NCBI GenBank assembly: GCA_037157565.1
Contig: JAZHRO010000073.1
Coordinates: forward strand, 11,538,501-11,602,500
Length of the DNA: 64,000 nt
Direction: 5' to 3'
Source of the DNA: Thalassia testudinum
Taxonomy: Eukaryota; Streptophyta; Magnoliopsida; Alismatales; Hydrocharitaceae
The position numbers were made by a program, and so were the translations under genes. This document shows positions 20,687 through 32,697 of the stretch, piece by piece. The notes below the pieces were generated by a model. That model was given only the letters and a program-made list of their open reading frames with translations, was not told the origin of the DNA and did no database searches. Within the stretch, counting starts at the first letter, position 1, and each line of letters starts with the position of its first letter.

Positions 20687-21840
20687 ATGATGGCGACGAG
20701 GAAGGGGTCAGAGGGGCGCACGCAGGTACGACGTGGCGCGGAGGAGCACGACGGAGATGACTCTGCCACTGTTATGGTGGCAGAGTGATGAGAGGAGGAA
20801 GAAGAAGTCGCCAAAGCTTGTGGGTAGATGGTCGGAGATGAGGAAGATGAAATTAAGGGGGATTCTCAAGCCAAAACAAGCTTGAAGGATGCGGCAGAGG
20901 GTGCTGCTCCTTAAATAGGCAACGGCCGGCCGCAAAATGCACAAAAGAGGCAGGAAAAACCCTATCGGAGATGTGGGAAGATGGAGACCCATACCTCTCG
21001 CACGTTCGCATGAGAGGTATAGCGGCCGACAGGGCATGGGAGCCGGCCCATGCGGTAGGGGACTTCGCAGGGAGCTCCCCTTTCAAATCTGGGGCTGGCA
21101 CCCCATGCATGCGTGGCGCCATCTTCTGCGCAAAGTCACCGGAGGTATGGCCTGCAGAAGCAGGTGGCAGAGGGACCTGATTGAAGAAGACGATGGGAAA
21201 TTTAGGGGCATCCTTGCAAGGTTTCAAAAAGTTAAGGGTCAAAAAGTAATTATTGAGGATCATTTTGTAAAGTGGGTCAAGGCGACCTTCCCTTAAGTCC
21301 AAATTTTGGTATAAACCTAATTTGGATCTAAGAAATCCAATGGTGAAGTTGGATTTTAGGTTTGACAATGTTTGACCAGACATTTTGCATAAAAACCCAA
21401 ATTAAATCAAAAATTGTGTATGACTCTCAATCTAGGTTAAGATAGGTTCCAACGGCCAAGTTGAAGGTTCTAAACCCTAGGAGATATTTTTTCATGAATT
21501 TTAGAGGGTTTAATTAATTTTTATCTTTCCTAGAACTTCATGAATTAAAGTGGGTTTATTTTAGGGTTACAGAATGTCATTTAATTCCCAGATTTTGTCA
21601 TAACCCTTTTCTAATAAAACCATCCCACTTTTTCTCTTATTAAGTCCACTTGACCTATGTCTAGACCCTTATAAATCCCATTCATGTACTGCAATGGTAA
21701 AATTGTAGTTTTACCCCTTGTGTAATGTTTTATTTTCTGCTCAACAATTCCTTGATTTAGGCCTTCCCTTAGGTTTTGTAGGAGATTTTGTTCAATTTAT
21801 TTGGTCAAAATGTGCTAGTTAGGATTCATAATGAGGTTCT
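20687..21840. repeat. Right half of the old ~2.2-kb repeat (first copy)
   Basis: From about 21285 to 21800 it matches 23480-24010 clearly: both run through ccaaattttgg, a gaaatcyaatggtgaag block, gacatgtttg-like and taggatgttta/tagagggttta words, then catttgacct/cacttgaccta. The left part (20687-21285) is GC-rich and resembles 22650-23480 more weakly. With 7101-8031 it would rebuild one copy split by element P. The open frames here lack recognisable domains. Confidence 0.6.
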
Positions 21841-24042
21841 CATCACTCAGTAAGGCACAAAAGGGTGCCAAGGATAGCATAAAGAGTCTCAACGCAAAGC
21901 CTCAAGGATACTAAGCGTTGAGAACATCAGCACACACCTTGAGGCACAACTGAAGCAAAACCCTCCCCCTTCCTCCTCATAGATTTACCTTCTCTTAGAA
22001 CTGGGCATTAATTGGGTTCATAGAAGGTAAACGTATCTGGGCATTACGTCTAGGCCCCTATGCATGTGTGCACGGTTAAGGAGTGAGAGTGCGAGTAGAC
22101 ACATGCAAAGGGGGACCTCACCCCCCATGTTACTGTGGTAATGAGGCTATGCAAACTTTTCAACTTATATGCTACACACGACTCGTAGACGCACGATGTA
22201 GGACTTTGTTCAGCAGCTGCCTTTGTTGAGTGTTGCAGTGAGATGTCGTCGCCGATTGCTGTAGCAATGACACTTCCTGCATCCAATTATCGCTGCATCT
22301 AGACTTGTGGGTGTAATCCGCAACACTTGGAGGTAGATTTGAAGTCGAAGGAGGTCAGTTGATGGCTGTCAGTGACAGAGATGATGGTCCGTGGTAGTGA
22401 CAACTGAAATTCAAGAACATGGGATAAACGCCCCAATCAGTAGGTCCAGAAGCATTGCCGGAGAATGGCGAAGGTGGTGGCGAAGTCGACTTGGTGAACG
22501 ATGGCATGTGGTGGACGGACAGAGTCGGAGAGGGTGAACGGTGGAGGAGGTGTTTAGCAAAGGTGTTAAGTAGGTGGAAGGGTAAATAGGTAGAGGGCTT
22601 TTGGTCATGGAGGTGTGGCGAAGGTTTTGGGAGTGTCGACAGTGCATTATGTGGTCTGTGGAGGGTGTGTGACCATGCTGGAGCTTGGCTGGAGTGGAAG
22701 AAGACGACGAGGAAGCGAGGTGGTTGTTGGTTGAACCTAAGATCTAAAGAGAGAGGAGTGAAGTGCAGAAGGAGAGGAAGAAAGGAAACCTAAATTAGGG
22801 ATGAAAGGGATAGAGATTGAGCCAGCTTTGATTGGCCGATCACAAGAAGATGAATTCCTCTGGTAAGGGAGACCACAAGGAAGAAGGGGATCTAGGGGCT
22901 CCTGCTGGTATTGCGAGGAACTGATGAAGGAGAGGAGGTGAGTCCCTCTACCTATGGTATGTGGTAGAGGGAGAAGTCGAAGGTTGGAGAAGCTCACTGG
23001 AGCTATGGCAGAGGTGGCCAGAGATAAAGGATTTGAAGAATTTGATGCCGTAACCGAGCTAGTTTTGACTGCCGAACGATCTAAAGCTTATATAGAGCTC
23101 AGATTTGAGCTCAATTAGGAAAAATTATCTTAATGAAATAGGATTTCAGGGAGCTCTTGTTTGGGAAAAAACTCAAGTTTGCTTGACTTGAAGGGTTGAT
23201 TTTACCCATGGAAATATGGTTGAGTGTATTCTCCATGATGCGAATACCAATTCCTCCAAATTTTAACAGATTTGGGGCAGATTCAAGAGAGATTTCTTCG
23301 TTCGAATCTCAGTTTGTTTGGGTTCCGAGATTCCATTCCAACGAAAGGCAGAAAAAGGAATTTAGAGAAGATGATAAAGCTAGGGGGCTTCCTCTAAGAT
23401 ATTTCGAAAGTTAGGGGTCTGGATGTGAAGAATAGAGCTTTAAGGGACAAAATTGCAAACTAGCTCAAGATGAACTTTGATGGGGCCCAAATTTTGGCCT
23501 TAACCTAATTTGAACCCAAGAAATCTAATGGTGAAGTGAGATTTCAGTTTTTAACATGTTTGGCAAGGAAATTTGTACAGAAGCCCAAATTAAGGCAAAA
23601 TCTCATGTGCAACTCTATTCAGGATCAAAATGGGTTCAAATGGTCAAACCAAGGGTGCAAAACCTCTTAGAATATTTTTACTTGAATTTTAGGATGTTTA
23701 GATGAATTTTATCATGACTAAAACCTCTTTAATTGAAGTAGGTAAGAAATTAGGGTTTTGTGTGCTATTACAGTTCCCGAATGCGTGAACCCCTATTTTT
23801 GTCTGTGTGAACCCACTCATTGGACATTAAAGCTCATTTGACCTTTAATTAACCCCTGAGAAACCTTGTGGTTACTCTACATCCACGATGCGATGTTAAA
23901 ACTACAGAATTAACCCTGATTTAATGTTTTCTTCTGAAAATGGATTTGCACGAAATTAAGGTCTTCAGGCGATTATGTAGGAGCATTTGCCGCTTGATTC
24001 AGACTAATTAAAGATAGTTATGGATAATGATGGTGTTACCAT
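21841..24042. repeat. Second copy of the ~2.2-kb repeat
   Basis: Paralogue of 7101-8031 plus 20687-21840, lying directly next to it, so the two are head to tail. Shared blocks include ggggacctcaccccc (22110 region) and the 23480-24010 end. It may be a pair of old LTRs or a tandem duplication; I see no primer-binding site or coding domain. The array begins at its right edge. Confidence 0.5.
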
Positions 24043-27000
24043 CAGCCCCTAATTCAAATTTCTATGCAATTCATGATATGCTGCTATAAATAATAATGCA
24101 AGAATATTAAGAATAGAAACTAAAACTTCTGAATTACAAGTAAGGAAAAGGAGCTATATCAGGGATCTAGAAAGAAGTGCTACAATAGTAGAATTCAACT
24201 ATCAGAGATATAAAGTACCGCTCACTAGAAGATAGAAATAGGGATATAAGGTACTATAGTTAAAATAAATACTATAGTGTAGAAAAAAGTAGGCGAAATC
24301 TAAAAGAAACACAAAAATGCCTCAAAATCTGATTAGAACTCAACATCAATATCGAAGTTGTCTAGAGAAAATAGAGGGGTGTTGGTGCTGGGTTCTTCCA
24401 TGGAGGAAAAGCAAAGCCTGTGCCCCAAAATGGATGAAATCTGAATATTAGTGGATCTATGAAATAGTGGCACAAATGGCCCCGTCTGCTCTTGTAGTCT
24501 GAGGAGGAGTTGTTGCTATTACTGGAGGTGGATGCCTAGATCTGGGGGCTCTCTGGTTTCTGACAATGAGTTAGTGGATCTCCTTTCCTACCTGATCTGA
24601 AAACTTACCTTGTTTGCTTAGGTAGGCAAAAACCTGAGTACCATGCTCCATCATTACCTGGCTTGTCTCTCTCTGGCGGTGCATCATTAGAGAGATCCCA
24701 CCTATGACATCTTATACTACCAGCATGTCATGTTTGGAGAATTGCTTGTCATGGTAAGGCTACTCTATGTTGAACAAGGAGGAATTAAGTCCCACTTGAG
24801 GTGGGTAGTAAGCATCAAAATACTAGTAGGAAAGAAAAAAATAACCATAGGTATGTAGTGGGTGTAAGCATTTTGATTGTAGTAAGCACTAAGATGCTAG
24901 TGGCCATAGGTATACCATGGGTGCTTCAGAATTTAAAAAGAAAATAATACTAAGTTTCCCGTAGCTTATTATAGAAAGCAATGTGAAAAATATTTTTGTC
25001 ATCGATTTTTAAAGTAACCGACGACAAGAAAAAGTAAGTTTTTGAAGCAAATGAAAGGTTTTTGTTGTTGCTTATTTGAGAAAGCGACGACAAAACTATT
25101 TTTACCATTGCTTATATCATCACTTGTATAAGCGATGGTGTTTTCTTTTAAATGACAGTAAAACTCAAAAAACTGTGCTGATGAGTCAATTTTTGCTTAA
25201 CAAGACGATAATTGAAATGATTTGTCATTTGTATTTCTAAGTGGTGGAAAATCGACTAATCAAATATTGAATTAAAATAAACCACTAGAGAGAGCAGCTA
25301 TATCCATAGGGAGGCACTGGTTATTACAAACTCGTAAGGGTCAAAAATCAATGTTAACTATTAATTTCGTCAAGAAATCGAGCCAAATCAACCTTTAGAT
25401 TAAGAAAATAAGAGATCATGCTGAAATGGCATTGATTAGAAAGAGGGAGGTCACTTGCATAAATTAGCCATAATATTTAATTAATAAATTCAAAATAAAA
25501 AGAGTGGCAATGGCATGTGAATGTAAAACTAATTGGGTGAGAAACAGAGCACTTCCTTTGGATGCCTTCGATGCATGGAGGAGAGGATGGTTGGAGGGGA
25601 GGAGCTCGTCGGAGGTCAAGTGGAGCGAGGGCTTCACAGTGGTGGTGATGGTGAACCGTGGTGTGGTCGGAGCCGGCTACACGGAGGAGAGGAGTAGCGA
25701 TGTGGATGTTGCTACTACTTCTATGCTCGAAGATGAGGGGGCGTGGCACTCCTAGAGGGCCACACCTGCGTGTTGAGGCATGGCGTGCGTGGGGAACTGG
25801 AGAAGGATGTGCGGGTGTATGAAAGGGAGCTATTGGAGGAGCATGCTCTATAGCGCGTGGGTGGAGGTGCGATGAGGTAAGGTGTACGCTACTGGCCGTG
25901 GCCACTACATGCGAAGGTGCACGTGAGGCCGGTGGTGGGCACGGTGACTGCTGAGGCAATGAAGAGGCATGTGCGGTGCCCACAGAGGCTATGCACGGAG
26001 GTAGCGGCTAGTGGGTCTTTTGCTGGTTGAAGTTGTTGGGTTTGTTGGTGGAAGAGAAATAGAGGAAGAGGAAGTAGAGGAAGAAGAAGAAGATGGAAAT
26101 GTTGGTGGTGGTGGTGACCATGGAAAGTAGCAGATGCACAGTGGTGAAGATGTGGAGATGGTGTGCTCGGTGGTGGGATTGCAAGGCTCGCGGTTGGCGG
26201 TGTGGACTGTCACTCCACATGCCCACAGTAGCAAGGCTTTGCTGGGAAGAGGCCTACGGTGGTGGAATGGAGGTGAGCTTCGAGCTCTACATAGTGTGAC
26301 TAGGGGTGGTGGCCTACTCCGCATGGTAGACTCTCCTCCACTTTTGTAGCTGTGGCTACATGGATTTGAAATGGAGCGTGAGCATTAAAGGCTCTTGATC
26401 CACTTTTCATGGAGGAGGAATGCTCGCAGTTGTGGTTGGAGTGAATGGCACAGGAGGAGGAAGTGGAGCTATTCTTGTGGAAGAAGAATAATAAAATATT
26501 ATGATTATTTTTGCACAAATCCTTATCTTCTATGTTAATTAAAACAATGCATGTAATGCACCTAATTGGTTACTAATCAAATGCATGCAATTCTAAGTTA
26601 ATTCTAAATGCATTTAGATATGAATGCCACACATGAATTATGCCATTAAGTAAAAAATATGAATTAATTTATTTACATCCTAATGTATGCCATCTAAATG
26701 TTAAAATTAACTTAATATCTAGGCACTTAAATACCTAAATAGCCCACAAATATGGGTTAATCTGGTGCATTAATGCAGGAAAAAGTATGGTAAAAACGCT
26801 GTCGCTTTTTCAATAAGAGATGGGAAATCCCAACTAAAGTAGGCTTCATCATTTGCCTTACATGGTTCCAGGATTTGTGGGTTCTGACTTTCCATTAGTC
26901 CCTGAGACTCAAATAAAGGTGTCAAAACTAACAAAATATTGCAGTGCAGGCCTATCCTAAGAAAATTCCTAAATGCAACCCAAAAAACCTGATTGCGAAG

Positions 27001-27139
27001 TTGAAATCCTAAGAGCTAGGTGTGTTTTAGGGCATAGGAATGTTGATAAACTAGTATTTATCATGCAAGATAAAATTTTTCTCCCCTTTGTTATTAACAA
27101 AAAGATTCAAGCATTAAGCTCATATAGAAATAGACAATT
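24043..27139. repeat. Array copy 1, split by a solo-LTR-like insertion
   Basis: It starts inside the unit at the ccctaattcaaatt marker, runs to 25178, is interrupted by 25179-26763, and resumes at ggtgcattaatgcagg. The left edge of the array abuts the 2.2-kb repeat. Confidence 0.75.
25179..26763 (-). mobile_element. Solo-LTR-like insertion in array copy 1
   Basis: About 1585 bases are inserted within the unit word aatggtgcattaacgc. The left flank ends in tgtgc and the right flank begins with ggtgc, a 4-5 base duplication. The insertion begins tgatgagtcaatttttgc, and about 100 bases in has a block (ccatagggaggcactgg) like the start of plant LTRs read from their 3' side. It has no pol, gag or primer-binding site. 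The GC-rich middle (25500-26470) opens several His/Pro-rich and Val/Gly-rich frames without known domains. The right end does not clearly finish in ca, so its class is uncertain. Confidence 0.5.
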
Positions 27140-28190
27140 AGTAGTTGGTCCCCCTAATTCAAAGTTTTATGCAACTCATGATATGCTGCTAAGAATAATA
27201 ATGTATGAATATTAAGAGCATAAACTAAAACTTCTGAATTATAAGCAAGGTAAAGGAGCTATATCAAGTTCTACAAAGAAGTGCTACAATAGTAGAAATC
27301 AACTATTAGACATATAAAGTACAACTCACCAGAAGATAGAAATAGAGATATAAAGTACTATAGTTCAAATAAATGCTACAGTGTTGAAAAAAGCAGGAGA
27401 AATCTAAAAGAAACTCAAAAATGCCTCGATACTTGATTAGAACTCAACAGCAATATCAATGTTGTCTAGAGAAAATAGAGGGGTGTTGGTGATGGGTCCG
27501 GCAGTGGAGGAAAAGTGAAGACTATGTTCTAAAATGGGAGAAATCTAAATATCCATGGATCTGCGGGACAGTGGGACTGACGGGCCTGTCCGCTATTGTA
27601 GTCTGAGGAAGAGCTGTTGCTACTGCAGGAGGTGCACGTTTGGATCTGGGGCATCTCTAGCTTCTAACGGTAAGTGAGTGGATCTCCTTTCTTACCTGAT
27701 CCAAAAACTGACCTTCTCTTGTTAGGTAGGCAGAAACCTGAGTACCATGCTCCATCAGTACCTAACTGGTCTCTCTCTGGTAGTGCATCATCGAAGAGAT
27801 ACCACCTGTGACATCCTAAACACCCAGCATGTCGTGTTTAGAGAACTTCTTGTGAAGGTAAGGCCACTCTTTGCCGGTAGTAAGCATCAAAATGATAGTA
27901 GGGAAGAAAAAAATAACCACAACTATACAGTTGGTGTAAGCATTTTGATGGTTGTAAGCATCAAAATTCTAGTGGCCACAGGTATACAGTGGGTGTTTCA
28001 GAATTTAAAAAGAAAATAATCTTACCATTCCCTTCGATTTTTACAATAACTGACGGTGTTAAAAGGAAATTATTTTAACAACGGTGATTGCTTCTTGTTG
28101 CTTATTACAAAAAGCGACAGGAAAAATGTTTTTGTCATTGGTTTTTAAAGTAAATGAAGGCAAAAGGTTATGTTTTTGTAGCAAATCAAA
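27140..28190. repeat. Array copy 2, truncated
   Basis: It follows the unit order from the ttggtcccc marker to the gcaaatcaaaggtttttgg word near 28195, then jumps to an earlier part of the next unit (gatatagagtataacttgc). About 700 bases or more are missing at the junction. Confidence 0.7.
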
Positions 28191-29697
28191 GGTTTTTGGC
28201 TTTGATATAGAGTATAACTTGCTAAAAGATAGAAATAGAGATATAAAGTACTATAGTCCAAATAAATACTACAATTTAGAAAAAAATAGGAGAAATCTAT
28301 AAGAAACTCAGACACTCCTCGATATCTGATTGGAACTCAGCATTAATATTGAAGTTGTTTAAAGAAAATAGAGGGATGCTGGTGCTAGGTCCGACAATGG
28401 AGGAAAAGCGTACCTTGTGTCCGAAAATGGGTGAAATCTGAATATTAGTGGATCTGCAAGATAGTGGGACTAACGAGTCGGTCTGCTGTTGTAGTCTGAG
28501 GCGGAGTTGTTGCTTCTGCTGGAGGTGCTCGTCTAGATCTGGGGGTTTCTGGTTTCTGATGGTGGGCATTTGGATCTCCTTTCCTACCTGATCCAAAAAT
28601 CGTCCATGTCTAATAAGGTAGGCAGAAACCTGAGTACCATGCTCCATCATTGCCTCGCTGGTCACTCTCTGGCAGTGCATCATCAAAGAGATGCCACCTG
28701 TGACATCCTATACTCCTAGCAAGTCATGTCTGGAGAACTGCTTGTCAAGGTAAGGCAACTCGGTGTTGAAGGAGGGAGTGGGTCTCATTGGGGGCAGGTA
28801 GTAAGCATCAAAATTCTATTAGGAAAAAAGAAAAACTACAGGTCTACAGTGGGTGTAATCATTTTGATGGTAGTAAGCGTCAAAATGCTAGCGGCCACAG
28901 GTATACAATGGGTGTTTCAGAATTAAAATAAAAAATAATCCTACCTTTCTCATCAATTTTTACAATTACCAATTGTGTTAAAAGGTAATTTTTCTTAACA
29001 AAGGGAACTGTTTCCGGTCGCTTATTACAGAAAGTGATGGGAAAAATACTTTTGCCATCCATTTTAAAATAACTGATGTCAAAAAAAGGTATGTTTTTGT
29101 AGAAAATGAAAGCTTTTTACCATCACTTATTTGAGAAAGCAACGAAAAAAATACTTTTGCCGTCAGTTTTTAAAATAACCGATAGCAAAAATGGTAGGTT
29201 TTTGTAGCAAATGAAAGGTTTTTGTCATCACTTATTTGAGATAGCAACAGTAAAACTATTCTTACTAGTGCTTGTGTAACTGATGACATTTTATTTTAAA
29301 CGAAAGGGAAACACAAGAAATGACACGAAAATGTGGGAAAAGGTTCATAAATGCCATCGCTTTTTTAATAAGCAATCAGAATTCCCAGCTAAATTGGGCT
29401 TCTTCTTCATCTTTTGCCTTTCATGGTGCTTGGAATTGTGGGTTCTAACTTTTCGTTGTCCCTAAAACTCAAATAAGGATGTCAAAACTAACAAAATAAA
29501 GTAGTGCAAGCCTATCCTAAGAAAATTCCCAAATGCAACCCAAAAAACCCGATTACGAAGTTGAAATCCTAAGAGCTAGGTGTGTTTTAGAGTATAAGAA
29601 TGATGATAAACTGGTGTTTATCATGCATGATTAAATTTTTGTCCCCCTTTGTTATTAATAAAAGATTCAAGCATTGAACTCATATAGAAATAAACAA
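28191..29697. repeat. Array copy 3, starting after a deletion junction
   Basis: It begins inside the unit at the agatagaaatagagatataa part and then continues normally through the minus-strand open part, the hairpin block and the inverted-word cluster. Confidence 0.7.
28297..28686 (-). other. Best-preserved open frame of the array unit (129 codons), unknown protein
   Basis: The minus-strand frame includes MEHGTQVSAYL, FLDQVGKEIQM and a Gln/Leu-rich run (QQKQQLRLRLQQQ). The same part in other copies keeps MEHGTQVSAYL and FLDQVGKEI across stops, and in copy 4 (30335-30532) the upstream sequence reads LLGVWDVTGG. Repeated conservation of the same words hints that the unit once encoded the end of a protein, perhaps from a transposon. 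I do not recognise the family. Confidence 0.35.
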
Positions 29698-30474
29698 TTA
29701 ATAGTTGGTCCCCATTATTAAAAGTTCTTTGCAATTCATGATATGCTGCTATGAATAATAATTCAAGAATATTAAGAGCATAAACTAAAACTTTTGAATT
29801 ATAAGCAACGTAAAGGAGTTATATCAGGATTTTAGAAAGAAGTTCGACAATAGTAGAAATCAACTATCACAGATATAAGGCACAACTCGGCAAAAGATAG
29901 AAATAGAGATATAAAGTACTATAGTCCAAATAAATACTATAGTCTAGAAAAAGTAGGAGAAATCTAAAAGAAACTCAGAAATGCCAACTCAGCATTAATA
30001 TCGAAGTTGTCTAGACAAAATAGAGAGTAGCTGGTGTTGGTTCTGGAAGTGGAGGAAAAGCGAGGCCTGTGTCCAAAACTGGGTGAAATCTGAATATCAG
30101 TGGATTCGTAGGATCAGTGATCTGCGGGACAGTGGGACTAACGAGCCAGTCTGCTGTCGCAGTCTGACGAGGAGCTATTACTACTGCTGGAGGAGCACGT
30201 CTAGATCTAGGGCATCTCTGGTTTCTAATCGTGAGTGAGTGGTCCTTTCCAACCTAATCCAAAAACTAACCATGTCTGCTCAGGTAGGTAGAAACCTGAG
30301 TACCATGGTCCATCATTACCTGAATGGTCTCCCACTAGTGGTGCATCATCAAAGAGTTGCCACCTGTGACATCCCATACTCCCAGCAAGTTGTCTCTGGA
30401 GAATAGCTTGTCAAAATGATGCCAGTCTGTGTTGAAGGACTTAGTGGGTCTCTCTGGAGGCGGGTAGTAGCCAT
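29698..30474. repeat. Array copy 4, left part (continues at 40914-41704)
   Basis: The unit runs to ggtagtagccat and is cut there by element 2. It resumes after element 2 with catcaaaatgctag, the expected next word in the unit. Confidence 0.8.
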
Positions 30475-32697
30475 TGATCGCGTTTTTGCACGATTTGTAA
30501 AATACGTCGTTGTAATGCGTAAAACTGATCAACTCTTAAATTTATAAAACCTAGATAGGGGAGTATCTAGGGTCGTCCAAGGAGGCAACTTTTGCAAAAT
30601 TAAATCTGTTGCTTGGAAATCGAATTCAACTTTCGTTTTTGCTTTAAATATATATGACTTTTACGGGTTTTGAAATAACGGCCACTTGCGAATCTATGAG
30701 AGAAAGGAACTAACACCTAAAATGTTAAAATCTAAGTGACAAAAGATAAACTCTTTCTAAGCTAAACCTAGGTGCATGGAGGCCTAGGTTAATTAGAAAA
30801 AGGGAGTGAAATTACACTAGAGATAAAGCAAGTAATGCAATAAAAAGTGCAACAAAAATTCAAGGAAACTTTAAAATTAGTACCAAAAATGTTTTACATA
30901 AAACCCTAATAGAGGAAAGCTTGTCCTACAATGATCAAGATGCAAAAATAAAATAAGAACTAAAGGTCCTGATGATGAAGATGGTGAAGCTCCTTGCTCC
31001 AAGCTTGGTGGCTCCTAGGCTTGAAAAGGGCTCCTCCTTCTCCTTCCTTGCTATGCTCCTCCAAGATGGTTTCCTCAAAGGTGGAAGCTACCACCTTCAA
31101 TGATCTCCTTCAAGGGTGGGCAAGCACCACCCTTACTCCTCCTTGCCGAGTCGTCCTCCTAGTAGGGGAGTGCTCCTCCCCCTTGGCGTGGCACAAGGGA
31201 GAAGAAAAAAGGGAAGAAGGCACCAAGGGGGCAGGTAGGATGCCCCCTTAATCTTCTTCTCTTCTTCTTCCTTGGCAGTGGATATGGTGGTTGTAGGGTG
31301 AAATTATACTAAAGGGAGGATGGGGAAAATGGTGGTAGGTGATTGGCTTTTATAGAGTGGGATAAGGGTAGGGTTGACGTGAATAGGTGGACGGCTAGGA
31401 TGGAGTTTGGTGGTGGTTATGGGTGGCTATGTTAATCCTAAAGCTATGGTTAAGTGGTGCTAAAAGGGGTAGTTAGGGTTGGCCAAGGGGCACCTAAAAG
31501 TGGCAGCAACCATGGAAGGGTGCCATGGGTTGGCGCCAACTTGAAGGCTTGTAGAAGGAGGGTGACATGTAGGGTGGATAGGGCTTGGAAGGGGTAGGTG
31601 TAGGGTGTAGATGGGCGGTCATTTTGGCACCAAAATGAGGGGATCATAGAAGGGTTAGTTGGTGCCAAAATAGGTGTCTCTTGGAAGGAGGTGAGGGGTG
31701 AAAAGATGGCTAGGGTTGGCGGCAACTTAGGGTTGGACCAGGATAGCTAGGTGGACGTAGGTTTAGGGTTGATTGGTGGAGCTAGTTAGGTGGGGTTTTA
31801 AGGTGCTAAATGCATGGGAGCTGGAGAATAGCTAAGCTAAGCTAAGCTAAGCTAGCTTAGCTAGTAATGGAGTAGAGGAGTAGGCAATGGGAGCTAGGGT
31901 TTGAGGAGAGGAGCTGGATAGAATAAGTCTGGAGCTGAAATGGAGTTGGCAGCTACTAAAGAGGGTGGCATGGAGCTACTCTAGCTGGCTTAGCTTGCTA
32001 ATTCTTTCCTAGTAGCTAAGTCAAGCTAAAGCAAGTTGGCTTCTACCATAAGGAGCTAAGGTGAGCTGGGTCTGCTGCTCCCGGGGAGGATCAAGTTGGT
32101 TGAGGCAGCTAAGGTAGCGTAGCTCAACTGAGTTGAGCTAAGCTGAGTCCCCGAGAGCTGTACTTGAGCTTCCTGAGCTGAAATGAAGTCATCTTCAGCT
32201 GGATGGAGTTGTGTGGAGCTGGATCAAGCTGGTCTTGAGCTGAGGTGAACTCTAGTCAACTCAACTGAGTTAGCTAGAGCTCCCTATGAACTAATGGGAG
32301 CTGAGATAAGCTAGATGCAGCTAAGTTGGGCTGGATCTGAGCTGACCTAAGCTAGGGTGAGTTAAGATGATCTCTCTTAAGCAGCCATTCAGCTGAGATG
32401 AGCTGAATGGACCTGGGATGAGCTAACCCTAGTTCTAGTGAGCTGGATCTGGCTGAGTTCAACTGGTTTGGGCTTCTCCTTCACCAACTACCTTCCTGAG
32501 TACTAGGGTTCTAGGGATCTAACAATCTGCTTATCCCTAACACTCACAAAAACATACCAAAAAGATAATAAAAAGGTAAAATGCATGCCTAACCTAATTG
32601 ATGCCTAAATGCAAGCCAAAAACCCATTTGTGGAGCAAAATACTAAGAGCTAGGTTTGTTTCAATGCATAAGAATGATGATAAACTGGTGTTATTCA
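30475..32697 (-). repeat. 3' LTR of element 2
   Basis: 2223 bases, starting tgatcgcgtttttgcacg and ending gttattca. The same sequence recurs at 38699-40913. The right third (about 31820-32470) is a degenerate repeat of agctgag/agctaag words. Plus-strand and minus-strand frames inside (30994-31251, 31450-31725) have no domain and are not conserved between LTR copies. Confidence 0.92.
31815..32475. repeat. AGCT-rich degenerate minisatellite in the gypsy LTR
   Basis: Words of the form gagctgagatgagct and agctaagctaagct recur for over 600 bases. At 31831-31865 a perfect palindrome ctaagctagcttag occurs. Matching regions are 40025-40700, 51168-51627 with 53239-53425, and 57715-58330, so it is a fixed part of this LTR family. 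Confidence 0.8.

Noticed and set aside
20853..21383. 176-codon minus-strand frame and its plus-strand partners
   Set aside because: Lies in a diverged repeat; the frame is not kept in the paralogous copy at 22650-23480 as far as I can see, and has no domain.
25477..25983. 168-codon minus-strand His/Pro/Ser-rich frame
   Set aside because: Low complexity, overlapping frames on both strands of a GC-rich repeat; no domain recognised.
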